Source of the DNA: Microbacterium azadirachtae
GTDB lineage: Bacteria; Actinomycetota; Actinomycetes; Actinomycetales; Microbacteriaceae
Direction: 5' to 3'
NCBI RefSeq assembly: GCF_000956545.1
Contig: NZ_JYIT01000077.1
Coordinates: forward strand, 1-64,000
Length of the DNA stretch: 64,000 nucleotides
This document shows positions 16,261-25,436 of this stretch, one piece after another (the stretch's first letter is position 1; the number at the start of each line of letters is the position of its first letter). Both the position numbers and the translations under genes were made by a program. The notes below the pieces were generated by a model. The model was given only the letters and a program-made list of their open reading frames with translations, did not search any database and was not told where the DNA came from.

Positions 16261-17484
16261 TCAGCCGGGCCAGACCTTCCCCGCCCAGGGGTCGTAGTCG
16301 GCGAGCAGCGGCTCCTGCGGCGGACGCTCCTCTTCGGGGATGTGCTGCAGATTGATGCGCACCCGGTACCAGAGCGAGCTGGATCCGCGCATGCCGTCGA
16401 TCAGGACGTCGGCGGGGTGCAGCAGCGCGCTCGCCGAGGGGTGGGTCTCGCGCCACCGCTCCAGCGCGGCGAGCGCCTCGGGCTTGGTCTTCGTGCGGGC
16501 GATCTCGATGAGGGGCATGCTCGACACCCGCCGCCCGGAGCCGTCGGCGCCGCGCGGGGGCTTCTCCGCCGGGCCGAGCTCGTCGGCCAGCGCGAGCAGC
16601 GAGGACAGCGATCCGCCCGCCTCGTCGATGCCGCGGTGGGGGTCCCCGATGTCCGCGAACCGCGCCCGCACGCTCGGCACCGTGAACTCCTCGGGGCGAC
16701 GCAGGCGCACCTCGTCCCAGGCGAGCGGTGTCGACACCCGCGCGTCGGGCAGCGGACGCACCGAGTAGGCGGAGGCGACCGTGCGGTCCTTCGCGTTCTG
16801 GTTGAAGTCGACGAACACGCTCTCGCCGCGTTCCTCCTTCCACCAGCGCGCGGTCGCGAGCCCCGGTGCACGACGCTCGACCTCTCGGGCGAGCGTCTCG
16901 GCCGCGTGGCGCACCGCGGCGAAGTCCCACTCCGGCCGGATGCGGACGAGGATGTGCATGCCCCGGGATCCGCTCGTCTTCGGCCAGCCGACGAGGCCGC
17001 AGTCGTCGAGCACCTCGCGCACGACGAAGGCGGTGTCGACGATCTGCGACCAGTCGACACCGGGCATCGGATCCAGGTCGACGCGCAGCTCGTCCGGATG
17101 ATCGAGGTCGCCGGCGCGGACGGCGTGCGGATTGAGGTCGAGACAGCCCAGGTTCACGATCCAGGCGAGTCCCGCCGCGTCGGAGAGCACCGCCTCCTCC
17201 GCGGAGCCGCCCGAGGCGTAGCGCAGCACCGCCGTGCCGATGAAGTCGGGATGCGCGGGGACGCGCTTCTGGAAGAACGGCTCGGCGTCGATGCCCTTCA
17301 CGAACCGCTTCAGCACCATCGGGCGTCCGCCGGCGCCGCGCAGGGCCCCCTCCGCGACTCCGATGTAGTACTCGACGATGTCGAGCTTCGTCAGCCCCGC
17401 GTGCGGGAAGACGACCTTGTCGGGATGCGACACGCGCACCTCGGCTCCGTCGACCTCGATGAACGTCTCGGCTCGCCCTGCCAT
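16261..17484 (-). CDS. Stand-alone LigD-type DNA polymerase/primase domain protein
   Basis: 407 aa resembling the polymerase domain (PolDom) of LigD, the AEP-superfamily enzyme of bacterial non-homologous end joining. Landmarks in order: VSHPDKVVFP at the N-terminus, FFQKRVPAHPDF, LDLNPH, the metal-binding pair in RVDLDPMPGVDW, PKTSGSRGMHILV, and VFVDFNQNAKDRTVASAYSVR with the third catalytic Asp. The C-terminal ~110 residues are an extension beyond the usual ~290-aa domain. There is no ligase or nuclease domain fused to it and no ku gene in the window, so its partners must be elsewhere. Two LigD-like polymerases in one genome are common in actinobacteria. Confidence 0.88.
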   Translation of the reverse strand: MAGRAETFIEVDGAEVRVSHPDKVVFPHAGLTKLDIVEYYIGVAEGALRGAGGRPMVLKRFVKGIDAEPFFQKRVPAHPDFIGTAVLRYASGGSAEEAVLSDAAGLAWIVNLGCLDLNPHAVRAGDLDHPDELRVDLDPMPGVDWSQIVDTAFVVREVLDDCGLVGWPKTSGSRGMHILVRIRPEWDFAAVRHAAETLAREVERRAPGLATARWWKEERGESVFVDFNQNAKDRTVASAYSVRPLPDARVSTPLAWDEVRLRRPEEFTVPSVRARFADIGDPHRGIDEAGGSLSSLLALADELGPAEKPPRGADGSGRRVSSMPLIEIARTKTKPEALAALERWRETHPSASALLHPADVLIDGMRGSSSLWYRVRINLQHIPEEERPPQEPLLADYDPWAGKVWPG

Positions 17485-17539
17485 GACTCCACGTTAGATC
17501 GCGTGACCCGCTGCGGCGAGAGGAGTGCCCGATGCGGTC

Positions 17540-17585
17540 TTGCGGAGCAGCCCCGCCGACCCGTAATCTACAACCAATCAGTTGT
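17540..17585 (+). promoter_or_regulatory. Promoter and palindromic operator of the alpha/beta hydrolase gene
   Basis: TTGCGG (17540-17545) and TAATCT (17564-17569) are 18 bases apart. Directly after the -10 lies ACAACCAATCAGTTGT (17570-17585), with 5-bp outer arms ACAAC/GTTGT. It would cover the transcription start, the usual position for a TetR- or MarR-type repressor. No such gene is adjacent. Confidence 0.5.
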
Positions 17586-17605
17586 ATTTATCTGGAGGAG
17601 AAACC

Positions 17606-18493
17606 ATGTCGGACAGCAGCGCAGTACGGACCGTCGCCACCCGCACCGTCGGTGAGGGTGACGACGCGATCACCTACGACGTCCACGGCGATCTGGCCAC
17701 GGCCACCGCGGAGCGCCCCGCGCTGTTCCTCTTCGGGGCGCCGATGGACGCCACGGGGTTCGAGATCCTCGCCGCGCACTTCGCCGACCGGCCGGTGGTT
17801 ACCTACGATCCGCGCGGCGCCGGTCGCAACCCCGTCGACAGCTCCGACATCGCCGTTCCGCAGCACGCAGACGACCTGCACCGCGTCATCTCGGCCCTCG
17901 GCGTCGGGGCGGTGGACGCATTCGGCAGCAGCGGCGGCGGCGTGAACCTGCTCGCACTGATCGCCGCGCATCCGGAGGATGTGCGGATCGCGGTCGTCCA
18001 CGAGCCGCCGGTCGCCGAGTTCCTGCCCGACCGCGACGCCGTGCTCGCCGTCACGGCCGACATGAAGCGCACGTTCGCGGACGAGGGAGACGGCCCGGCC
18101 CTGGCGAAGTTCATCCAGTTCGTCATGCTCGACGGCGTGGTGCCGGACGGCTACCTGGACGGCCCGGCACCGGATCCGGCCCTGTTCGGACTGCCGACCG
18201 CGGATGACGGCAGCAGGACGGATCCGCTCTTCCGCAACATGCCGGCGACGATCGCGTATCAGCCCGACGTGCCCGCCCTCCAGGCGCACGGCGATCGGCT
18301 GGTGATCGCGGCGGGCGCGGAGTCGGGGGAGACCATGCCCGCCCGGGCGGCACGCGCCGTGGCCGCGGTCATCGGCATCGAGGCGACCGAGTTCCCGAGC
18401 AACCACGGCGGGTTCACGGAGCAGCCGGGCTTCCCCAGCGACCCGGCTGGCTTCGCCGAGCGTCTCCGGAGCGTTCTGGACGAGCGCGCCTGA
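17606..18493 (+). CDS. Alpha/beta hydrolase-fold protein, 295 aa
   Basis: A soluble alpha/beta hydrolase. The nucleophile elbow is FGSSGGGVN (G-S-S-G-G, Ser near residue 112), preceded by strands PALFLFGAPMDATGFE and VVTYDPRGAGRN; the likely catalytic His is in SNHGGF near residue 272. A helical cap of ~90 residues lies between. Similar proteins hydrolyse esters or lactones of xenobiotics, but no substrate can be named. The ATG at 17606 has GGAGGAG seven bases upstream. The gene stands alone with its own promoter and operator, suggesting induction by a small molecule. Confidence 0.82.
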   Translation: MSDSSAVRTVATRTVGEGDDAITYDVHGDLATATAERPALFLFGAPMDATGFEILAAHFADRPVVTYDPRGAGRNPVDSSDIAVPQHADDLHRVISALGVGAVDAFGSSGGGVNLLALIAAHPEDVRIAVVHEPPVAEFLPDRDAVLAVTADMKRTFADEGDGPALAKFIQFVMLDGVVPDGYLDGPAPDPALFGLPTADDGSRTDPLFRNMPATIAYQPDVPALQAHGDRLVIAAGAESGETMPARAARAVAAVIGIEATEFPSNHGGFTEQPGFPSDPAGFAERLRSVLDERA

Positions 18494-18501
18494 TCGCGCA
18501 G

Positions 18502-18539
18502 CGGTCGGGGTGCGGTCCTCCGGGATCGCGCCCCGACCG
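18502..18539. terminator. Shared hairpin terminator between convergent genes
   Basis: Arms CGGTCGGGG and CCCCGACCG with additional G/C pairing inside. It sits nine bases after the hydrolase stop and eight bases after the stop of the 59-aa minus-strand gene, so it can end both transcripts. Confidence 0.7.
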
Positions 18540-18546
18540 TCGTGGA

Positions 18547-18726
18547 TCAGGAGGCCTGCGGGAGGATCCGCAGTGCGACGAGCAGGCGGGTGAGGGCGCC
18601 GTCGCGGCGAGTGGGGATGTGGAAGTCGGGATCGACGTCGATGAGCGGGTAGATCGCGGCGCGGTGCGGCACGGCGCCGGAAGACTCCGGGCGGCGATCG
18701 ACGGTGTCGGGGGTCTCGGGCATCAT
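18547..18726 (-). CDS. Small protein, 59 aa
   Basis: A 59-codon ORF starting ATGATG at 18726, with AGAAGAGG just upstream as ribosome-binding site. The protein has an acidic/polar N-terminal half (MMPETPDTVDRRPESSG) and a more ordered C-terminal half (AAIYPLIDVDPDFHIP, then an amphipathic helix LTRLLVALRIL). No signal or membrane span. A textbook promoter (18783-18811) with two phased repeats lies 57 bases upstream, and a hairpin follows the stop. No family recognised. The complete expression unit makes a real gene likely; a regulated RNA with incidental coding is the alternative. Confidence 0.5.
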   Translation of the reverse strand: MMPETPDTVDRRPESSGAVPHRAAIYPLIDVDPDFHIPTRRDGALTRLLVALRILPQAS

Positions 18727-18746
18727 CGCCTCTTCTCTCGCGTCAC

Positions 18747-18811
18747 ATTCCGAATGATGGAATTGATCTATCGAATAATGAAATCGTAGGATGATGCGAC
18801 TCCAGGGTCAA
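18747..18811 (-). promoter_or_regulatory. Strong promoter with two phased operator repeats
   Basis: On the minus strand: TTGACC (18806-18811), 17-base spacer, TACGAT (18783-18788). Downstream are two similar 16-mers, ATTTCATTATTCGATA (18769-18784) and ATTCCATCATTCGGAA (18748-18763), matching at 12 positions and exactly 21 bases apart. The second sits in an inverted repeat ATTCC-N7-GGAAT. One copy would cover the transcription start, so repression is the likely mode. Confidence 0.6.
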
Positions 18812-18959
18812 GAGGTTCCCGGCCGGATGTGCCCGAATGTTGCGTCGTTCCCAGCTGATTGACAGGAACCCGGTATTCTGGCTCGGCAATCCAGGGTGCG
18901 CCGGCCGGCGTGCGGGAACCTCCGCCCTCACCCTCGACCTGACAGAAAAGGCATTCGAA

Positions 18960-19601
18960 ATGACTGGTATTGCTGGAAAGGCGCTCACCGAGGCGATCTC
19001 CACGTTCCTGTTCGTGTTCAGCATCATCGGCGCCGTCAACAGCGGCAGCCCGCTGACCCCGCTGGCGATCGGTCTCGCGCTGGGCGTGCTCGTCTATGCC
19101 GCCGGACACATCTCCGGTGCGCACCTGAACCCTGCCGTCTCCTTCGGCGTCCTCCTCCGCGGCGGCATCGGCGTCGTCGACTTCGTGGCGTACATCGTCG
19201 CCCAGTTCATCGGCGGTGCGCTGGCGGCCCTTGTGAGCTTCGTGGTGTGGCCGCACGCGGAGAAGGCGACGAAGATCTCGGTCGGCCCCGCGTTCCTGGT
19301 CGAGGCGCTGTTCACGCTCGTGCTCGTCTGGGTGGTGCTGAACGTCGCGACCTCCAAGGACAACGACAACAACTCCTTCTACGGCCTCGCGATCGGCGGC
19401 ACGGTGTTCGTCGGCGCGACCGCGGTCGGCGGCATCTCCGGCGGCGGCTTCAACCCGGCCGTCGCCCTGGGCCTGTCGATCAGCGGCCAGTTCGACTGGG
19501 CGAACCTGTGGCTCTACATCGTGGCCCCGCTGGTCGGCGCCGCGGTCGCCGCGCTGCTGTTCCGCGTGCTGAGCAGCAACGACGCCAAGGCCTCCGCCTG
19601 A
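18960..19601 (+). CDS. MIP-family aquaporin-type channel
   Basis: 213 aa, six membrane helices and two half-helices carrying the NPA boxes: SGAHLNPAVSFG near residue 62 and GGFNPAVALGLS near 165. The second NPA is followed by A-V-A rather than an R three residues on, and the selectivity-filter position after NPA lacks the Arg typical of strict aquaporins, so permeation of small neutral solutes is possible. The start ATG at 18960 follows AAAAGG; the frame is open to 18837 but that part is not hydrophobic and has no RBS. A strong terminator follows at 19615. Confidence 0.87.
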   Translation: MTGIAGKALTEAISTFLFVFSIIGAVNSGSPLTPLAIGLALGVLVYAAGHISGAHLNPAVSFGVLLRGGIGVVDFVAYIVAQFIGGALAALVSFVVWPHAEKATKISVGPAFLVEALFTLVLVWVVLNVATSKDNDNNSFYGLAIGGTVFVGATAVGGISGGGFNPAVALGLSISGQFDWANLWLYIVAPLVGAAVAALLFRVLSSNDAKASA

Positions 19602-19614
19602 TCCATACCCTCCC

Positions 19615-19650
19615 GGAACGCCCCGTACTCGATCGAGTGCGGGGCGTTCC
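19615..19650. terminator. Terminator between aquaporin and TetR genes
   Basis: GGAACGCCCCG and its near-complement CGGGGCGTTCC form a ~12-bp stem with a 12-14 base loop that can itself pair (ACTCGATCGAGT). It lies 13 bases after the aquaporin stop, between two convergent genes. Confidence 0.8.
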
Positions 19651-19704
19651 GCTGTTCCCGCGGGTTTTCTCCTCCGTGGCGGATCGGCCGGGATCCGGGA
19701 TCGC

Positions 19705-20343
19705 TCAGCGCGCGCGCAGCCCGTCGAAGATCACGCGCGTCACGTCGCCGACGAGCTCTTCCGGCGTCAGTGAGGTGTGCGCCGGGCGGTACCACTCGAT
19801 GAGGGAGTTGATCATCCCGAACATGAGCCGCGTCGCCACCGACGGGCGGATGTCGCTGCGCAGCTCTCCCTCGCGCTGGGCCTGCGCCACGAGCTTCGCG
19901 ACGCGCTGATCGAAGATACGCCGCCGCTCCAGGGCGGCCCTCTCGATCTCGCTGTTGCCGTGCACCCGCAGCAGCAGCGTGACCTGGGGGAGCCTGCTCG
20001 TGAGCACGCGCACGGCTCCCTGGATCACCGAGACCAGCCGAGCGGCCGTGGGCTGCTCGCCGGACAGCGCGTCCTCGAGCACGGCCTCCAGTCCCCCGAG
20101 GGCGTCGTCGAGGGCGATCTGGAGGATCTGCTCCTTCGAGGAGAAGTGATGGTAGAGCGCCGCCTTGCTGAGGCCGAGCTCCGCGGCGAGCGAGGAGACG
20201 CTCGTCGCGTCGTAGCCCTGCTCGTTGAACAGGCGCACGGCGATCTCCAGCACCTGCGCGCGGTCGTAGCCGGGGCGGCCGCGGCGCGAGCGCGGAGCGG
20301 CCTCGTCGGCCGCTGCGGCGATGCTCGCGGGTGGGGTGCTCAT
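19705..20343 (-). CDS. paaR: TetR-family regulator of the phenylacetate genes
   Basis: 212 aa from the ATG at 20343 (an ATG at 20352 is also possible). A basic leader (PRSRRGRPGYDR) precedes the TetR HTH at ~residues 30-75 (LAAELGLSKAALYHHFSSKEQIL). The C-terminal domain, with DLR-like helices and FGMINSLIEWYRP, matches the acyl-CoA-responsive PaaR/TetR_C-type regulators. PaaR-type repressors release DNA on binding phenylacetyl-CoA. It is divergent from paaJFHZ with a palindromic site between them, and a nearly identical site precedes paaA. The name is inferred from family and position. Confidence 0.8.
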   Translation of the reverse strand: MSTPPASIAAAADEAAPRSRRGRPGYDRAQVLEIAVRLFNEQGYDATSVSSLAAELGLSKAALYHHFSSKEQILQIALDDALGGLEAVLEDALSGEQPTAARLVSVIQGAVRVLTSRLPQVTLLLRVHGNSEIERAALERRRIFDQRVAKLVAQAQREGELRSDIRPSVATRLMFGMINSLIEWYRPAHTSLTPEELVGDVTRVIFDGLRAR

Positions 20344-20412
20344 CGGGATCATTCTCTCCCATCGGCCCCGGCGCGCGGACTTGCCCGGGTGGGATCCGTC
20401 TGTCATCCTTTT

Positions 20413-20430
20413 TACTGAACGATCGGTCGG
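20413..20430. promoter_or_regulatory. PaaR-type operator upstream of paaJ
   Basis: TACTGAACGATCGGTCGG; its central CTGAACGATCGGTCGG is a near-perfect 16-bp palindrome. It lies between the divergent regulator and paaJ. Fifteen of 18 bases are identical to the site at 27252-27269. Confidence 0.7.
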
Positions 20431-20492
20431 GAAACAAGCGCTCTTCGCTCCCGGCCGGGATCGCCCCGTCGACGAAGACCCGGAGGACCAGC

Positions 20493-21679
<1,187 letters not shown>

Positions 21680-21683
<4 letters not shown>

Positions 21684-22429
21684 CGGGCGTCGAGCGCCGG
21701 CTGCGCATCGAGCGCACCGCCGAGCGGGTCACGGCGACGCTCGACCGCCCCGAGACGCGCAACGCGATCGACCAGGCGATGATCGACGAGCTGCACGCCC
21801 TGTGCGCGGAGCTCGAGGCGGATCCGCGGATCCTGATCCTGATCGGCGCCGACGGCGTCTTCGCGTCGGGGGCCGATATCGCCCAATTGCGCGATCGCCG
21901 TGCGCAGGACGCCCGGGCAGGCATCAACACGACGGCATTCCGGCGCATCAGGGATCTTCCGATGCCGGTGATCGCCGCGGTCGACGGCTATGCGCTCGGC
22001 GGCGGCGCCGAGCTCGCGTACGCGGCCGACATCCGCATCGGCACGCCGGGGGTGCGCATCGGCAACCCGGAGACCGGACTCGGCATCATCGCCGCGGCCG
22101 GTGCGACGTGGCGTCTCCCGCAGATCGTCGGCGAGGCGCGAGCGGCGGAGCTGCTGTTCACCGGACGCGCGCTGACCGGGGCCGAAGCGCTGCAGTGGGG
22201 GCTGCTGTCGTCGCTGCACGAGTCCGAGGATCTGCTGGCCGCGGCGCACGCGATCGCCGATCGCATCGCCGCCAACGACCCGCTCGCCACCCGGTACACC
22301 AAGACTGCGCTCCGTGCGGCGCCGGACGCGCATCCCGCGATCGAGCTGGAGCTGCAGGCCGAGCTGTTCGAGAGCCCCGAGAAGCATCGGCGGATGACCG
22401 CCTTCCTGGAACGGAGGAGCCGCCGATGA
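21680..22429 (+). CDS. paaF: Enoyl-CoA hydratase, 2,3-dehydroadipyl-CoA hydratase type
   Basis: 249 aa crotonase-fold enzyme. The oxyanion-hole strands are FASGADIAQL and ALGGGAELAYAADIRI; the catalytic Glu is likely in GNPETGLGII (residue ~128). The GTG start at 21680 overlaps the paaJ stop (GTGA) and its own stop overlaps the paaH start (ATGA), so translation of the operon is tightly coupled. In the pathway it hydrates 2,3-dehydroadipyl-CoA to 3-hydroxyadipyl-CoA. Among the two crotonases of this cluster, the other (31227) has the isomerase residue of PaaG, which supports this one as PaaF. Confidence 0.82.
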
Positions 22430-23310
22430 GCGGACAGGATCCGGAACCCCTGAGCGAGACCTCGACGCCGGCGCGCGTGGGCGTGCTCGGCGGCGGGCGG
22501 ATGGGCGCGGGCATCGCGCACGCGTTCCTGCTCGCCGGCTCACAGGTCGTCGTCGTCGAGCGCGATGAGGCGAGCGCCGCGGCCGCGGGCGAGCGGATCC
22601 GCGCCAGTCTGCAGCGCTCCGTGGACCGCGGCAGCACCACGCGGGCCATCGCGGCGCTCGAGAACGCGCTGGAGACGGGCGTCGACGCGGGCTCGTTCGC
22701 CGATGCCGAGCTCGTGATCGAGGCGGTTCCGGAGGACCGCGCGCTCAAGTCCGAGAGCCTGCGCCGGATCGAGGCGGCGGTGAGCCGCACGGCCGCGATC
22801 GCCTCCAACACGTCGTCCATCTCGATCGACGACCTCGCCGCGGCGCTGCAGCACCCGGAGCGCTTCCTCGGACTGCACTTCTTCAACCCCGTGCCCGCCT
22901 CGTCGCTCATCGAGATCGTCGTCGGCGGATCCACGAACCAGGAGCTCGTCGACGACGCCCGGGGCTGGACCGAGGCCCTCGGCAAGACGCCCGTCGTCGT
23001 GGCGGACGCACCCGGCTTCGCGTCCAGCCGGCTGGGCGTGGCCCTCGCGCTCGAGGCGATCCGCATGCTCGAGGAGGGCGTCGCGACGGCGGCGGACATC
23101 GACGCCGCCATGGAGCTGGGCTACCGGCATCCCGCCGGCCCGCTGCGCACGACCGACATCGTCGGACTCGACGTGCGCCTCGGCATCGCGGAGGAGCTGC
23201 ACGCCGCGCTCGGCGAGAGGTTCGCGCCGCCGCAGCTGTTGCGCGACCTGGTCGCCGACGGACACCTGGGCCGCAAGACCGGCCGCGGATTCTACGAATG
23301 GAGCGAGTGA
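22426..23310 (+). CDS. paaH: 3-hydroxyacyl-CoA dehydrogenase (3-hydroxyadipyl-CoA)
   Basis: 294 aa. The Rossmann motif GVLGGGRMGAGIAHAF binds NAD; EAVPEDRALK and SNTSSISI follow; LGLHFFNPVPASSLIEI carries the catalytic His; the C-terminal helical domain contains PGFASSRLGVALALEA and ends near GRKTGRGFYEW. It oxidises 3-hydroxyadipyl-CoA to 3-oxoadipyl-CoA, the PaaJ substrate. It is the short one-repeat form, whereas the E. coli PaaH is longer with a duplicated C-domain. It starts inside the paaF stop and ends one base before paaZ. Confidence 0.87.
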   Translation: MSGQDPEPLSETSTPARVGVLGGGRMGAGIAHAFLLAGSQVVVVERDEASAAAAGERIRASLQRSVDRGSTTRAIAALENALETGVDAGSFADAELVIEAVPEDRALKSESLRRIEAAVSRTAAIASNTSSISIDDLAAALQHPERFLGLHFFNPVPASSLIEIVVGGSTNQELVDDARGWTEALGKTPVVVADAPGFASSRLGVALALEAIRMLEEGVATAADIDAAMELGYRHPAGPLRTTDIVGLDVRLGIAEELHAALGERFAPPQLLRDLVADGHLGRKTGRGFYEWSE

Positions 23311-23311
23311 G

Positions 23312-25396
23312 ATGACCGATCTGCTGCCGAGCTACCTGCAGGGCGCCTGGTGGACGTCCCCTCGCGGAACCACTGACGAGGACGGCACCCGGACGGGAGG
23401 AACCGTGGTCCGCGACGCGTCCACCGGCGAGGAGATCGTCCGGATCGACGCCACGGGGATCGACCTGGCGGGCGCGGTGGAGTACGCGCGCACCGTGGGG
23501 CAGCGGAGCCTCGGCGCGCTCACCTTCCACCAGCGCGCACTGCTGCTCAAGCAGATGGCCGTCGTGCTCACCGAGCACAAGGAGGAGCTCTACGAGCTGT
23601 CCAAGCGCAGCGGATCCACCGTCCGTGACTCCTATGCCGACGTCGACGGCGGCATCGGCGTGCTGTTCACCTACTCCTCGAAGGGGCGTCGCGAGCTCCC
23701 GAACGCCACCGTGCTCCTGGACGGCCCCGTCGAGCCGCTGTCGAAGGACGGATCCTTCCTCGGCCGGCACGTGTACACGCGCCTGCCCGGCGTGGCCGTG
23801 CAGATCAACGCCTTCAACTTCCCGATGTGGGGCGCTCTGGAGAAGTTCGCCCCCGCGTTCCTCGCGGGCGTGCCGTCGATCGTGAAGCCCGCGACGCCGA
23901 CCACGTACGTCGCCGAGGCCTGGGTGCGGATCCTGGTCGACTCGGGACTGCTGCCGGACGGGTCGCTGCAGCTCGTGAGCGGATCCCTCCCCGGGATCTT
24001 CGACCTGCTCCGCCTCGGCGACCTGGTCGCGTTCACCGGCAGCGCGTCGACCGCCGCGGGCCTGCGCGCCCAGGCCGCCGACGGGGTGCGCTTCACGAGC
24101 GAGACCGACTCGATCAACGCCTCCGTGCTCGGCCCCGATGCGGTGCCCGGCACTCCTGAGTTCGACGCCTACGTGAAGCAGCTCATGATCGAGCTGACCA
24201 CGAAGGCAGGACAGAAGTGCACCGCGATCCGGCGCGCGATCGTGCCGGCGCCGCTGGTGGCTCCGCTCGTCGACGCGCTGCGGGCGAAGATCGCCGAGCG
24301 CGTGGTCATCGGCGATCCGCACGTCGCCGAGGTCACCATGGGCCCGCTCGTCTCGACCGCGCAGCGCGACGAGGTGCTGCGCCAGGTCGACGCCCTCCGT
24401 GCCGCCGGCGGCGAGCTGCTCCTGGGATCGACCGACGCACCCGAGGTCCTGCGCGCCGACGGCACCACCGGGCCCGCCCCGGAAGGGGCGTTCGTCGCGC
24501 CGATGCTCGTCGGGTTCGCCGACACCTCGGCGCCGGCGGTGCACGAGGTCGAGGCGTTCGGCCCGGTCTCGAGCGTGCTCGGGTACTCGACGGTCGCCGA
24601 GGCCGCGGAGCTCGTCGGCCGCGGCGGCGGGTCCCTCGTCACGAGCGTGGCCACGAACGACCCGCAGGTCGCGACCGAGCTGCTGGCGGGCATCGCCGCG
24701 TACAACGGCCGGGTTCTCTTCCTCAACCGCGACGACGCGCGCACCTCGACGGGCCACGGTTCGCCGGTCCCGCACCTGGTGCACGGCGGTCCCGGCCGCG
24801 CCGGGGGCGGAGAGGAGCTCGGCGGGATCCGCGCCGTCCGGCACTTCATGCAGCGCACGGCGATCCAGGGGACGCCGGAGATCCTCACCGCCATCACAGG
24901 CGTGTGGCACACCGGCGCGGGCACCGACCGCGCCGTGCATCCGTTCCGCAAGTCCCTGGCCGAGCTGCGGCTGGGCGACCAGGTGGAGTCCGGGCTGCGT
25001 CCGCTGTCGCTGGAGGACATCGAGGCGTTCGCGCACTCCACGGGCGACACCTTCTATGCGCACATGGATGAGCAGGCCGCCGAGGCCAACCCGTTCTTCG
25101 GCGGACGGGTCGCCCACGGCTATCTGCTGGTGTCGTGGGCTGCGGGCCTGTTCGTCTCGCCCGAGCCCGGACCCGTGCTCGCGAACTACGGACTGGAGAA
25201 TCTGCGGTTCGTCACCCCGGTGAAGCCCGGCGACGCGATCCGGGTCACGCTCACCGCCAAGCAGATCACCCCGAGGGAGACCGACGGCTACGGCGAGGTG
25301 CGCTGGGACGCGGTGATCCACAACCAGCGCGACGAGGTCGTCGCGACCTACGATGTGCTGACGCTCGTGGAGAAGGAACTCACCCCCGCGGCCTGA
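23312..25396 (+). CDS. paaZ: Bifunctional oxepin-CoA hydrolase / aldehyde dehydrogenase
   Basis: 694 aa, the size of E. coli PaaZ. Residues 1-~520 are an aldehyde dehydrogenase domain with INAFNFPMWG, FTGSASTAAG and the nucleophilic Cys in KAGQKCTAIRRA (near 305). Residues ~550-690 are an R-hydratase (MaoC) domain with SLEDIEAFAHSTGDTFYAH and NPFFGGRVAHGYL, where the Asp and His do the hydrolysis. It opens the oxepin-CoA ring and oxidises the resulting aldehyde to 3-oxo-5,6-dehydrosuberyl-CoA, avoiding the toxic cyclised dead-end product. Last gene of the four-gene operon. Confidence 0.95.
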   Translation: MTDLLPSYLQGAWWTSPRGTTDEDGTRTGGTVVRDASTGEEIVRIDATGIDLAGAVEYARTVGQRSLGALTFHQRALLLKQMAVVLTEHKEELYELSKRSGSTVRDSYADVDGGIGVLFTYSSKGRRELPNATVLLDGPVEPLSKDGSFLGRHVYTRLPGVAVQINAFNFPMWGALEKFAPAFLAGVPSIVKPATPTTYVAEAWVRILVDSGLLPDGSLQLVSGSLPGIFDLLRLGDLVAFTGSASTAAGLRAQAADGVRFTSETDSINASVLGPDAVPGTPEFDAYVKQLMIELTTKAGQKCTAIRRAIVPAPLVAPLVDALRAKIAERVVIGDPHVAEVTMGPLVSTAQRDEVLRQVDALRAAGGELLLGSTDAPEVLRADGTTGPAPEGAFVAPMLVGFADTSAPAVHEVEAFGPVSSVLGYSTVAEAAELVGRGGGSLVTSVATNDPQVATELLAGIAAYNGRVLFLNRDDARTSTGHGSPVPHLVHGGPGRAGGGEELGGIRAVRHFMQRTAIQGTPEILTAITGVWHTGAGTDRAVHPFRKSLAELRLGDQVESGLRPLSLEDIEAFAHSTGDTFYAHMDEQAAEANPFFGGRVAHGYLLVSWAAGLFVSPEPGPVLANYGLENLRFVTPVKPGDAIRVTLTAKQITPRETDGYGEVRWDAVIHNQRDEVVATYDVLTLVEKELTPAA

Positions 25397-25436
25397 GGTC
25401 GTCGAGCGAGGCCGGCGCAGCTGACCCGGGACGGGG

